Below, one piece after another: positions 1-7,332 of a stretch of 64,000 nucleotides of DNA (its first letter is position 1; each line of letters starts with the position of its first letter). Under the pieces are notes generated by a model that saw only the letters and a list, made by a program, of their open reading frames with translations, did no database searches and had not been told where the DNA came from. The stretch is taken from positions 1 through 64,000 of the forward strand of contig JAWXBO010000136.1 of assembly GCA_034440175.1 (NCBI GenBank), written 5' to 3'. Source of the stretch: SZUA-430 sp034440175. Its GTDB lineage: Bacteria; Pseudomonadota; Alphaproteobacteria; Micropepsales; Micropepsaceae. The position numbers were made by a program, and so were the translations under genes.

Positions 1-717
1 AGTCAGCTAACCGCGCCATGCTCTCATGGCTTGCCATCCATCGGAATGGTGGCTTCCCATGGACCGGAATGGCGGCTTGGCATCACCGGAATATGCATTC
101 AAATCCGCAGCCGTAAAATTCTTCTTGCAATCGAACGAAAGAGTTCTATATTTGTTCCATACTATCAGACACACCATTCGCGTGTCTGTCCGCTACGGCT
201 TGAGAGGCGAGCATGGATTTGGAAATTGTTCCGGCGGTGGCACGAGAGCACGAGTGCAGGCGCTTGCACTGTGGCCTGCGCTGCCGGCCGCGGTCAAGGC
301 AGAATGCGTCCCATGACCGCGCATGCATACATGTAGAGAATCCTGCAAGGAGGGGGGAGGCAAAAAATACCGGATTTCCGCGCAAAAACAAAGTTAAAAA
401 CAGCTTATATGCATGTATGCATGCAACGGTATATACACAGACCATCCGGCCTGTGGCACCCGCTTTCCTGCGATCGATTGCAAATGTCCGGACGTGTGGA
501 CACACCCCCAACCATCCCGGCCATGGCGCCCGCACGCATTTGCGTTTTGTCCCAGCGCCAATTACGCGGCCCCGGCCCGTTCTGCCGCCCCGATTTGAGT
601 GCCCCTTTGCCAACACCCCTCATGCTCCTCTAAACTGCCAAATCGAACCACCCTGCGGGCCAGTTGCCGGTCCGCGCAACCATTGCAGACCCATCATGCC
701 TCCGCAGGATAGCGGCG
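1..717. other. Intergenic region at the window start, no supported gene
   Basis: No reading frame here resembles a known protein. The stretch contains three CGGAAT copies about 22-23 bases apart (near 42, 65 and 87). It also holds a perfect 13-base inverted repeat (321-333 and 412-424) flanking an AT-richer segment. It probably carries the promoter of the acyltransferase gene that follows, but no clear -35/-10 pair was identified. Confidence 0.5.
321..424. repeat. 13-bp inverted repeat pair upstream of olsB
   Basis: GCATGCATACATG at 321-333 is matched by its exact reverse complement CATGTATGCATGC at 412-424, with 78 bases between. Each arm is rich in alternating CATG/TGCA steps. The arms could be a paired operator or simply purine-pyrimidine alternating sequence; function is not known. 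Confidence 0.5.
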
Positions 718-1539
718 TTGATTGAAGCAACTGACCACACCAACCCGGTGCTGGACACGGCCGGCCCGCTTGAGGCGCGCCTTGCCACGACCCCGGCTGA
801 GGTCGAGGCGGCCCAACGCCTGCGCTACGAAGTTTTCTACCGTGAGATGAGCGCCACGCCCTCGCCGGAAATGCTGGCGTCCGGCCGGGACTTCGACCAC
901 TACGACGAAATTTGCCAGCACATGCTGGTCATCGATCGCGCTCACGGCGACAAGATCATCGGCACCTACCGCATGCTACACGATGAAGACGCTGCGCGCT
1001 CTCCGCATGGATTTTATACCGCCGGCGAATACGACATCGCGCAAATGTTGAAAGCCCGCACCGGCCAGCGCCTGCTCGAACTCGGCCGCTCGTGCGTGCT
1101 CAAGGACTATCGCACCGGCCCGACCATGCAGCTGCTGTGGCGGGGAATTTTCGTATATTTGTTACGCCACAATGTTGATTTGATGTTTGGCTGCGCCTCC
1201 CTGCCGGGCACCGACCCTACGCAGCTTTCGCTTCAGCTGTCCTATCTCTACCATTTCCACCAGGCCCCGCAGGCCGAACTCATTCGCGCCTGGCCGGATC
1301 GCTTCACGCCAATGAACATGATCCCCAGGGAAGCAATAGACGAGGCCGAGGCCATGCGAACGCTGCCGCCTTTGATCAAAGGCTACATTCGCTCGGGCGC
1401 CAAAATTGGCGACGGCGCCGTCATCGACTATCAGTTTGGAACGACCGACGTGTTCATATTTCTGCCGCTGGCCGAGATGCATCCGCGCTGGGTTTCGCAT
1501 TTGAAAAAGAAAATTGCCGCCAGCGCCCACAACGCGTGA
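718..1539 (+). CDS. olsB: L-ornithine N-alpha-acyltransferase OlsB-like (GNAT fold)
   Basis: Predicted to transfer a 3-hydroxyacyl chain from acyl carrier protein to the alpha-amino group of ornithine, the first step of ornithine-lipid synthesis at the inner membrane. The family hallmarks are visible: RLRYEVFYREM near the N-terminus, an acidic/cysteine segment DFDHYDEICQHMLV, and LELGRSCVLKDYR in the middle. The fold is related to LuxI-type synthases, but the motifs fit OlsB better. No ATG lies before the conserved domain. TTG at 718 has AGGA eight bases upstream; TTG at 664 and GTG at 748 are alternatives. No olsA-like gene is adjacent, although a PlsC-family gene lies at 9.8 kb. The next gene starts seven bases after the stop. 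Confidence 0.8.
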   Translation: MIEATDHTNPVLDTAGPLEARLATTPAEVEAAQRLRYEVFYREMSATPSPEMLASGRDFDHYDEICQHMLVIDRAHGDKIIGTYRMLHDEDAARSPHGFYTAGEYDIAQMLKARTGQRLLELGRSCVLKDYRTGPTMQLLWRGIFVYLLRHNVDLMFGCASLPGTDPTQLSLQLSYLYHFHQAPQAELIRAWPDRFTPMNMIPREAIDEAEAMRTLPPLIKGYIRSGAKIGDGAVIDYQFGTTDVFIFLPLAEMHPRWVSHLKKKIAASAHNA

Positions 1540-1546
1540 CCTGACA

Positions 1547-2458
1547 ATGCATCTGGACGCCCGCGAACTGCAGAAATTTTATGAAAGCCATCTGGGCCAG
1601 ATTTCGGCGCGCTTCATTCGCAGGCGCCTGCGTGAAGTCTGGCCGTCCGTCAAAGGGCTTTCCGTGTTGGGGTTGGGGTATTCGACGCCTTATCTGAGGC
1701 CCTTCCGTTCCGAAGCTGAGCGCATTATCGCCTTTATGCCGGCCCAGCAGGGTGCAAGCTTGTGGCCCCTGCATGCCGCAAACTTGAGCGCCCTCGTTGA
1801 TGAAAGCGCGCTGCCGTTGCCCGATGGCTCGATCGATCGCATCGTAGTTTCGCATCTTCTGGAAAATTCCGAAGCCCTGCGTCCGCTGCTGCGTCAGATC
1901 TGGCGCATTCTCACTCCCTCGGGCCGTGTTGTCTTCATTGTCCCCAATCGCACAAGCCTGTGGGCGCAATTCGAAACAACGCCCTTTGGCCACGGCAGGC
2001 CATTTTCGCTCGCGCAGCTCAATCGCCTGCTGACCGACGCCATGTTCACGCCCGTAGCTTCCACAACATCACTTCACATGCCTCCGTTGGGCGCGCGCTG
2101 GCTGGTACGAACGGGCGTACGTTGGGAAAGTTGGGGGCGCACAATCTGGCCCAAACTGGCGGGGGTGCACCTGACCGAAGCCACCAAAGAAGTGATGGCG
2201 TTGGCACCCAGCGGCGGCAGGCGTCAACGCGTTCCCGCTAAGCCGGTGTTGGCAGGCAAGGGCCTCGCTTCAGCAGGAAAATGGCCGACTCAGCCGTCAG
2301 ATTGTCCCAGTAGCCCGGCTGAGCCAGGTCTCGAACGTCACCGGATTCATCAACGGCCAGCGAGCGTTCTATCGTGGCACCAATCTGACGGGTCAAGGCT
2401 ACAAAATCTGCAATCGTGCACAAATGAATGTTTGGCGTATCGTGCCAGTCATGACTGA
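1547..2458 (+). CDS. Class I SAM-dependent methyltransferase with extended C-terminus
   Basis: A methyltransferase-11-like fold: a degenerate glycine motif LSVLGLGYSTPYL (38-50), the segment LPLPDGSIDRIVVSHLLE (99-106 region) and RILTPSGRVVFIVPNR. Substrate unknown. The ATG at 1547 follows the OlsB stop by seven bases, so the two are probably co-transcribed. Related alphaproteobacterial proteins usually end about where this one reads VPAKPVL, near residue 235. Here the frame stays open for another 65 or so residues, running 221 bases antisense through the 3' end of metW. That tail is probably non-homologous read-through after loss of an original stop. Confidence 0.7.
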   Translation: MHLDARELQKFYESHLGQISARFIRRRLREVWPSVKGLSVLGLGYSTPYLRPFRSEAERIIAFMPAQQGASLWPLHAANLSALVDESALPLPDGSIDRIVVSHLLENSEALRPLLRQIWRILTPSGRVVFIVPNRTSLWAQFETTPFGHGRPFSLAQLNRLLTDAMFTPVASTTSLHMPPLGARWLVRTGVRWESWGRTIWPKLAGVHLTEATKEVMALAPSGGRRQRVPAKPVLAGKGLASAGKWPTQPSDCPSSPAEPGLERHRIHQRPASVLSWHQSDGSRLQNLQSCTNECLAYRASHD

Positions 2459-2873
2459 GCAGCCCGGTCTTGGGCATCCGCCCCGCAAAGCAAAGTCGCA
2501 GGCGCACCCGCCAAAATCCGAAATTCGGAAACGAGACGATGACAGTCTTACCGATACGCAAAAGTTGATGCAAAACGTCGGCAGGTTTGTGCGTCGCCTG
2601 TATTGTCTGACTCAATATGGCGACATCAAAAGATTGCGCCGGATAATCTCTGAGGTCTGTATCGGCGTCGCCCTGAATGACCGGCAAGCCCTTTGCGACG
2701 CAGGCGTTAACCCCAACCTGACTGAGCTCGATGCCACGCGCATCGGCCGATTTTGTCCGCGTCAGGAATTCAATCAACTCACCCTGACCGCACCCGACGT
2801 CCAGCACCCGCGCCGACGCAGGCACCATCTCGGCGATGCGCAGCAATTCTTTGCGAAGTTCAACCATGTGCAT
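2238..2873 (-). CDS. metW: Methionine biosynthesis protein MetW
   Basis: MetW is a methyltransferase-fold protein that works with MetX in O-acyl-homoserine formation; its exact role as partner or activator is known only in part. The SAM-type motif VLDVGCGQGEL lies near residues 22-32, followed by the family segments QTIQATHKPADVL and SFPNFGFWRVR. The gene starts with the ATG that shares its A with the metX TGA stop (TGATG), indicating translational coupling. A GTG three bases earlier is possible. Length, about 211 residues, is normal for the family. Its 3' end overlaps the convergent methyltransferase gene. Confidence 0.92.
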   Translation of the reverse strand: MHMVELRKELLRIAEMVPASARVLDVGCGQGELIEFLTRTKSADARGIELSQVGVNACVAKGLPVIQGDADTDLRDYPAQSFDVAILSQTIQATHKPADVLHQLLRIGKTVIVSFPNFGFWRVRLRLCFAGRMPKTGLLSHDWHDTPNIHLCTIADFVALTRQIGATIERSLAVDESGDVRDLAQPGYWDNLTAESAIFLLKRGPCLPTPA

Positions 2874-4054
2874 CACGCCTTGGCCGCAAGCCCGCGCGCT
2901 TGCGCCGCCGCGTCGATAAAGCCGCGCAAGGTTTGGAACATCTCCGGCAGATCCAGCAGAAAGGCATCGTGTCCGCGGTCCGTTTCAAACTCGACGAAAC
3001 TCACATTGGCACCGGCCGCATTCAATGCATGAACGATTTTTTTGCTTTCAACCGTGGGGAACAGCCAATCCGATGTGAACGACACCAGGCAAAATCGCGT
3101 CGGCGTTTTGCGAAACGCGTTGGCAAGCACGCCGCCGTGATCCGCCGCCAAATCGAAATAGTCCATCGCTCGCGTAATATAGAGATAGGAATTGGCATCA
3201 AAGCGCTCAACAAAACTGGAACCCTGATGGCGCAAATAGCTTTCGACCTGGAAGTCGGCGTCAAACCGGTAGGACACCGCCTCACGATCTTGCAAGCTTC
3301 GTCCAAACTTGCGATGCAACGCCGCTTCCGAAAGATAGGTAATGTGCGCCGCCATCCGCGCCACCGCCAGGCCCTTGCGCGGGTTGGTGCCCTTTGTGAT
3401 GTAGTCGCCATCACCCCACTCGGGGTCAGCCATAATCGCCTGGCGCCCAACTTCATGAAAGGCGATGTTCTGGGCCGAATGCTTGGCCGCGGTCGCAATC
3501 GGCAAAGCCGAGAACACACGGGCAGGGTAGTTTGCCGCCCATTCCAGCACTTGCATGCCGCCCATCGACCCGCCGGCAACGCAAAACAAACTGTCGATTT
3601 TCAGATGATCGATCAGCATACCTTGCGCCCGCACCATGTCGCGTATTGTGATAACCGGAAAATTCAAACCGAAGGGCATACCAGTCGCCGCCGCAGTCTC
3701 ATGTGGCCCCGACGATCCCATGCACCCGCCCACCACATTCGCGCAAATGACAAAAAAGCGGTTCGTGTCTATGGGGAGTCCCGGCCCCACCATCGATGCC
3801 CACCAGCCGGGCTTTCCCGTGTGGGGGTTCGTTCCTGCTGCATACTGATCGCCGGTAAGCGCATGGCACAACAAAAACGCATTGCTGCGTTGGACGTTAA
3901 GTGTCCCAAACGTTTTCCAGGCAAGTGTGAGCGGCGCCAGCCGGTCACCCGAGTCGAGCACAAGCGCCTGATCAGGCGGAAAGGTGTAGGATTGCCCCGC
4001 CTCTTCGCCCGCGGCATTTGACATCGCCGAATACGGCTGAAAAGTCGAGGACAT
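2873..4054 (-). CDS. metX: Homoserine O-acetyltransferase MetX
   Basis: An alpha/beta hydrolase that acylates homoserine at the start of methionine synthesis in the cytoplasm. The nucleophile elbow GGSMGG sits near residues 161-166. The Asp and His of the triad are in SDWLFP and RGHDAFL near the C-terminus. Length (about 393 residues) fits MetX. Acetyl versus succinyl specificity cannot be settled by eye, and some MetX-fold enzymes use succinyl-CoA. The ATG at 4054 is preferred; TTG at 4066 and ATG at 4024 are alternatives. It is followed directly by metW. The 96-base divergent gap to hisC showed no SAM-II riboswitch core. Confidence 0.92.
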   Translation of the reverse strand: MSSTFQPYSAMSNAAGEEAGQSYTFPPDQALVLDSGDRLAPLTLAWKTFGTLNVQRSNAFLLCHALTGDQYAAGTNPHTGKPGWWASMVGPGLPIDTNRFFVICANVVGGCMGSSGPHETAAATGMPFGLNFPVITIRDMVRAQGMLIDHLKIDSLFCVAGGSMGGMQVLEWAANYPARVFSALPIATAAKHSAQNIAFHEVGRQAIMADPEWGDGDYITKGTNPRKGLAVARMAAHITYLSEAALHRKFGRSLQDREAVSYRFDADFQVESYLRHQGSSFVERFDANSYLYITRAMDYFDLAADHGGVLANAFRKTPTRFCLVSFTSDWLFPTVESKKIVHALNAAGANVSFVEFETDRGHDAFLLDLPEMFQTLRGFIDAAAQARGLAAKA

Positions 4055-4162
4055 GGGTTGGCGCAAATCGTTGGCTCTTAACTTCCGGGATTGACGCCAT
4101 GCATCAACTCCAAGTCAATGTTTTCTTTGCACAAAGCAAGTTTGGACCCTAAGAAGTCGCCC

Positions 4163-5242
4163 ATGAAACCCGTTCCTGGAATATTAGACATATCGCCCTA
4201 TATCGGTGGCCGCGCCGAAGCACACGGCGCGACCCGCGTATTCAAGCTGTCGTCGAATGAATCGCCGCTCGGCCCAAGCCCCAGAGCAGTTGAAGCCTAC
4301 AAGGCCGCTAGTGCGTCGCTGCACCTGTATCCGGAAAGCAGCGCTCTAGCACTGCGCCGGGCGCTCGGCGACGCCTACGGCCTTAACCCTGAGCGCATCG
4401 TTTGCGGAAATGGTTCGGATGAACTGCTCCATCTTTTACCACAAATCTACGCTTCACCGGGCGATGAAGTCATCTACAGCGCGCACGGATTTCTAGTTTA
4501 CCGGATTGCAGCTCTGGCGGCGAGCGCCGTTCCCATCTCAATACCCGAGCCCGGCTTGGTCACTGACATTGACGCAATCTTGGCACGTGCGGGCGAGCGC
4601 ACCAAAATTGTCTTCCTCGCCAATCCCAACAACCCAACCGGCAGCTACAATACCGCCGCCGGCTTGCGCCGCTTGCGTGCGGGCTTGCCGGAACATTGTT
4701 TATTGGTCATCGATGCGGCTTATGCCGACTATGTTGATCGCAATGACTACGAGAGCGGGATCGAACTCGTCGCCACCACGCCAAACACGATCATGACAAG
4801 AACATTTTCGAAAATCTTCGGCTTGGCCTCGTTGCGCGTCGGCTGGGCTTATGGTCCGGCCTGCGTGATCGATGCCATCAATCGGGTCCGTGGCCCCTTC
4901 AACGTCTCTACGCCCGCCCAGGCGGCGGCGATTGCGGCAATTGAAGATCGCGCCCATGTAGCGCAAGCCAAGGCGCACAATTCCCAATGGCTGTCGTGGC
5001 TGGCCGGGCGTATCGCCGAAACAGGGCTAAAAATTCATCCGAGCGTTGGCAACTTCCTGATGATCGAATTTTCACCGTCAGGCAATAAAACAGCGGCGTT
5101 GGCCGACAAGTTCTTGATGCAACGTGGCGTCATTTTGCGCGGCATTGCAACTTACGGTCTGCCAAATTGTCTGCGCCTGTCCGTGGGCACTGAGGAAGGC
5201 AATCGTGCCGCCGTGGCCGCATTGGAAGAGTTCATGGCATGA
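4163..5242 (+). CDS. hisC: Histidinol-phosphate aminotransferase HisC
   Basis: PLP-dependent class I/II aminotransferase converting imidazole-acetol phosphate to histidinol phosphate; in this context it may also transaminate prephenate or phenylpyruvate. Visible are the N-terminal segment LSSNESPLGPS, FLANPNNPTG (about 151-160), the DAAYADY strand and the PLP lysine in TFSKIFGLASLRVGW (near 217). The chosen ATG gives about 359 residues, typical of HisC, with AAGAAG upstream; an upstream in-frame ATG would add a non-conserved tail. The stop overlaps the next gene by ATGA, coupling it to tyrC. That order is common in alphaproteobacteria and suggests an aromatic amino-acid role. Confidence 0.9.
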   Translation: MKPVPGILDISPYIGGRAEAHGATRVFKLSSNESPLGPSPRAVEAYKAASASLHLYPESSALALRRALGDAYGLNPERIVCGNGSDELLHLLPQIYASPGDEVIYSAHGFLVYRIAALAASAVPISIPEPGLVTDIDAILARAGERTKIVFLANPNNPTGSYNTAAGLRRLRAGLPEHCLLVIDAAYADYVDRNDYESGIELVATTPNTIMTRTFSKIFGLASLRVGWAYGPACVIDAINRVRGPFNVSTPAQAAAIAAIEDRAHVAQAKAHNSQWLSWLAGRIAETGLKIHPSVGNFLMIEFSPSGNKTAALADKFLMQRGVILRGIATYGLPNCLRLSVGTEEGNRAAVAALEEFMA

Positions 5243-6183
5243 CAACACGAACCGGGCCCGTGTTCACGAAAGTTGCCCTCATCGGCGTTGGTCTTATTGG
5301 CTCATCAATCGCCCACGCCATACGTCGCGGCAGTCTTGCCGCTCACATCGCCGGACACTCTGGCAGCGCCGGCACCCGCAAGCGTGCAGGTGACCTTGGC
5401 TTTTGTCACTCCATGCATGAGGATGCGCTAGAAGCAGTCCGCGACGCCGACTTGGTCATCTTGTGTACGCCGGTCGGCGCATTCGGTCAGATAGCTCAAA
5501 AAATTGCACCGGCCTTGAAACCCGGCGCCATTCTAACGGATGCAGGCTCGGTCAAGATGGCTGTCTTGCGCGACGTGGGTCCCCATGTTCCGTCAGGCGT
5601 TCACTTCATTCCGGGACACCCCATCGCCGGTACGGAACATTCAGGGCCCGAGTCCGGCTTCGCCGAGCTTTTTGATGGCCGCTGGTGTATCCTGACACCG
5701 CCTCCCGGTGTCGATGCCGTGGCGCTCGAAACGCTAAGCGCTTTCTGGCGCGGTTGCGGCTCACGTGTCGAAATCATGGACGCCAAGCACCACGACCTCG
5801 TACTCGCTATCACCAGCCACGTTCCTCACCTGATCGCCTACAATATCGTCGGTACCGCCAGCGACCTCGAACAAGTGACGCAAAATGAAGTTATCAAGTT
5901 CTCAGCCGGCGGCTTTCGCGATTTTACGCGCATCGCATCCTCCGACCCCACAATGTGGCGCGATGTTTTCTTGAACAATCGCGAAGCAGTTCTTGAAGTT
6001 TTGGGCAGATTCTCCGAAGACCTCGCCCGTCTGCAACGCGCGATCAGGTGGGGCGAAGGCGATATGTTGTTCGATCTCTTCACTACCACCCGTGCCATCC
6101 GCCGCGGCGTCATCGAAGCTGGCCAAGACACCCCCGCCCCCAACTTCGGTAGAGATGCAAAGAAACCAGGCACGACGCCGTAA
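5239..6183 (+). CDS. tyrC: Prephenate/arogenate dehydrogenase
   Basis: NAD(P)-dependent oxidative decarboxylation of prephenate or arogenate for tyrosine synthesis. The N-terminal Rossmann motif GVGLIGSS lies near residues 16-23. The family segments DAGSVK, PGHPIAGTEHSGP and TSHVPHLIAYN follow, the last carrying the substrate-binding histidines. There is no ACT or chorismate mutase domain, so it is the monofunctional type. Translation is coupled to hisC by ATGA. The stop is only three bases from the convergent stop of the DUF2125 gene, leaving no room for a separate terminator. Confidence 0.9.
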   Translation: MTTRTGPVFTKVALIGVGLIGSSIAHAIRRGSLAAHIAGHSGSAGTRKRAGDLGFCHSMHEDALEAVRDADLVILCTPVGAFGQIAQKIAPALKPGAILTDAGSVKMAVLRDVGPHVPSGVHFIPGHPIAGTEHSGPESGFAELFDGRWCILTPPPGVDAVALETLSAFWRGCGSRVEIMDAKHHDLVLAITSHVPHLIAYNIVGTASDLEQVTQNEVIKFSAGGFRDFTRIASSDPTMWRDVFLNNREAVLEVLGRFSEDLARLQRAIRWGEGDMLFDLFTTTRAIRRGVIEAGQDTPAPNFGRDAKKPGTTP

Positions 6184-6186
6184 CCA

Positions 6187-7308
6187 TCAAGGAAACGGCG
6201 CCGGCAACAAGGGTTGAATCGTCATCACGCGTGCCGGTCCCAAATAGACATCTCCTTCGTCAAATCGCAGCGGTACCGTGATGCGCCGCTTGGGATCGCC
6301 GCTCACAAAGGCCAACACGTCCAAAACAGGCTTTGCCGCCAGGTGCGTTTCCTTGGTGATCCAGCCGTTGGCCTCAAGCACTTCAAGAATGCGCGGATGA
6401 TTGCCAAGCGTCAGTTTCAACCGCCCTTGCGGAAAACTGCGGGCGTCGAGTTTCAACTCGCCAATGGCCGCTACGCTTATTCCGCCCCACTCGAGTTCGA
6501 AGCGCCTGATATCAACCGGCGTATCGGTCTGTTGCCACGCCGCAATGAGAGCCGAGGTTGACGCAATAGGAAGCTTTTCGGGTAGCTTTAGCCCAATGTC
6601 GATGTCAAAAAGCTGGATCGCAGGTCCAAGTGGCAGTTCAAGATTTCCCTGCAGCGCCACGTTTCTGAACTGCGCCGCGACGTCGATACGGGGCAATGGT
6701 TCGCTCTCACTGACGGCACTCAGCGTAAGGGCGGTCGACGCTTCCTCGACGATGAAGTTGAAATCGGCGGTATCAAGCTTTCCTTTGCCGGTCAACCTCT
6801 GCACGTCAACAAAAAGAGTTTGGGCCCGCTCGCTGCTCGATGCTGTTAAACGCGCTCTATCTGCCCTTGCATCCGTTTCGATCCAACGGCCTTCACCGAC
6901 GTAAAAGAGATGCTGCTCACCTTCCAGCGAGAACTCGATGCTTTTGAGCGCCATCGGCTGCATGTGAACGACAATGCGCTCGCCGTTCCATGCAGCGCCC
7001 AGGTCGGGCGCGAGTAAACGTACCTTTGTGAGCGTGGCTTCAACATTGTACGGAAATCCTTTGACGTCCAGAGAGTCCCAATCCAAATTGCGCCCAAGCG
7101 CACGTTGCTCGGCCTGCAGCGTCACGACGTTTTCGCGCACGCCGTCGGCGACGATACGCCACCACCACGCATACCCGGCAAGCACAAGTGCCACAATGGC
7201 AATCGGAATCAACATTGCAGTCACAGGCAAGTAGGGGCCCAGGCGCGCACGAAGCCTGATCACCGCGCTCACGAGTTGACCAGGCAGGTTGCTGAGCCAA
7301 GTCACCAC
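6187..7308 (-). CDS. DUF2125 domain-containing membrane-anchored protein
   Basis: A 373-residue protein with one N-terminal membrane segment (about 29-50) followed by a long beta-rich region expected in the periplasm. Family features include LDWDSLDVKGFPYNVEATL after the anchor and internal ELKLDARSFPQGRLKLTL. DUF2125 proteins are widespread in alphaproteobacteria and lack an established function; the repeated beta pattern recalls AsmA-like lipid-transfer or outer-membrane assembly proteins, which is inference. It lies convergent with tyrC and 24 bases downstream of the stop of the nrdJ gene, on the same strand. Confidence 0.8.
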   Translation of the reverse strand: MVTWLSNLPGQLVSAVIRLRARLGPYLPVTAMLIPIAIVALVLAGYAWWWRIVADGVRENVVTLQAEQRALGRNLDWDSLDVKGFPYNVEATLTKVRLLAPDLGAAWNGERIVVHMQPMALKSIEFSLEGEQHLFYVGEGRWIETDARADRARLTASSSERAQTLFVDVQRLTGKGKLDTADFNFIVEEASTALTLSAVSESEPLPRIDVAAQFRNVALQGNLELPLGPAIQLFDIDIGLKLPEKLPIASTSALIAAWQQTDTPVDIRRFELEWGGISVAAIGELKLDARSFPQGRLKLTLGNHPRILEVLEANGWITKETHLAAKPVLDVLAFVSGDPKRRITVPLRFDEGDVYLGPARVMTIQPLLPAPFP

Positions 7309-7332
7309 GTCACGCGAGATCCGATGGCGCCA

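Noticed and set aside
664..1539. LuxI-type autoinducer synthase
   Set aside because: The fold is related, but the RLRYEVFYREM, DFDHYDE and LELGRSCVLKDYR motifs match OlsB; no luxR gene is adjacent.
2753..4021. Long plus-strand frame opposite metX
   Set aside because: It is the antisense of a clear metX gene and has a residue composition unlike real proteins.
4067..4162. SAM-II riboswitch upstream of metX
   Set aside because: The conserved SAM-II core and pairing were not found in the 96-base gap.
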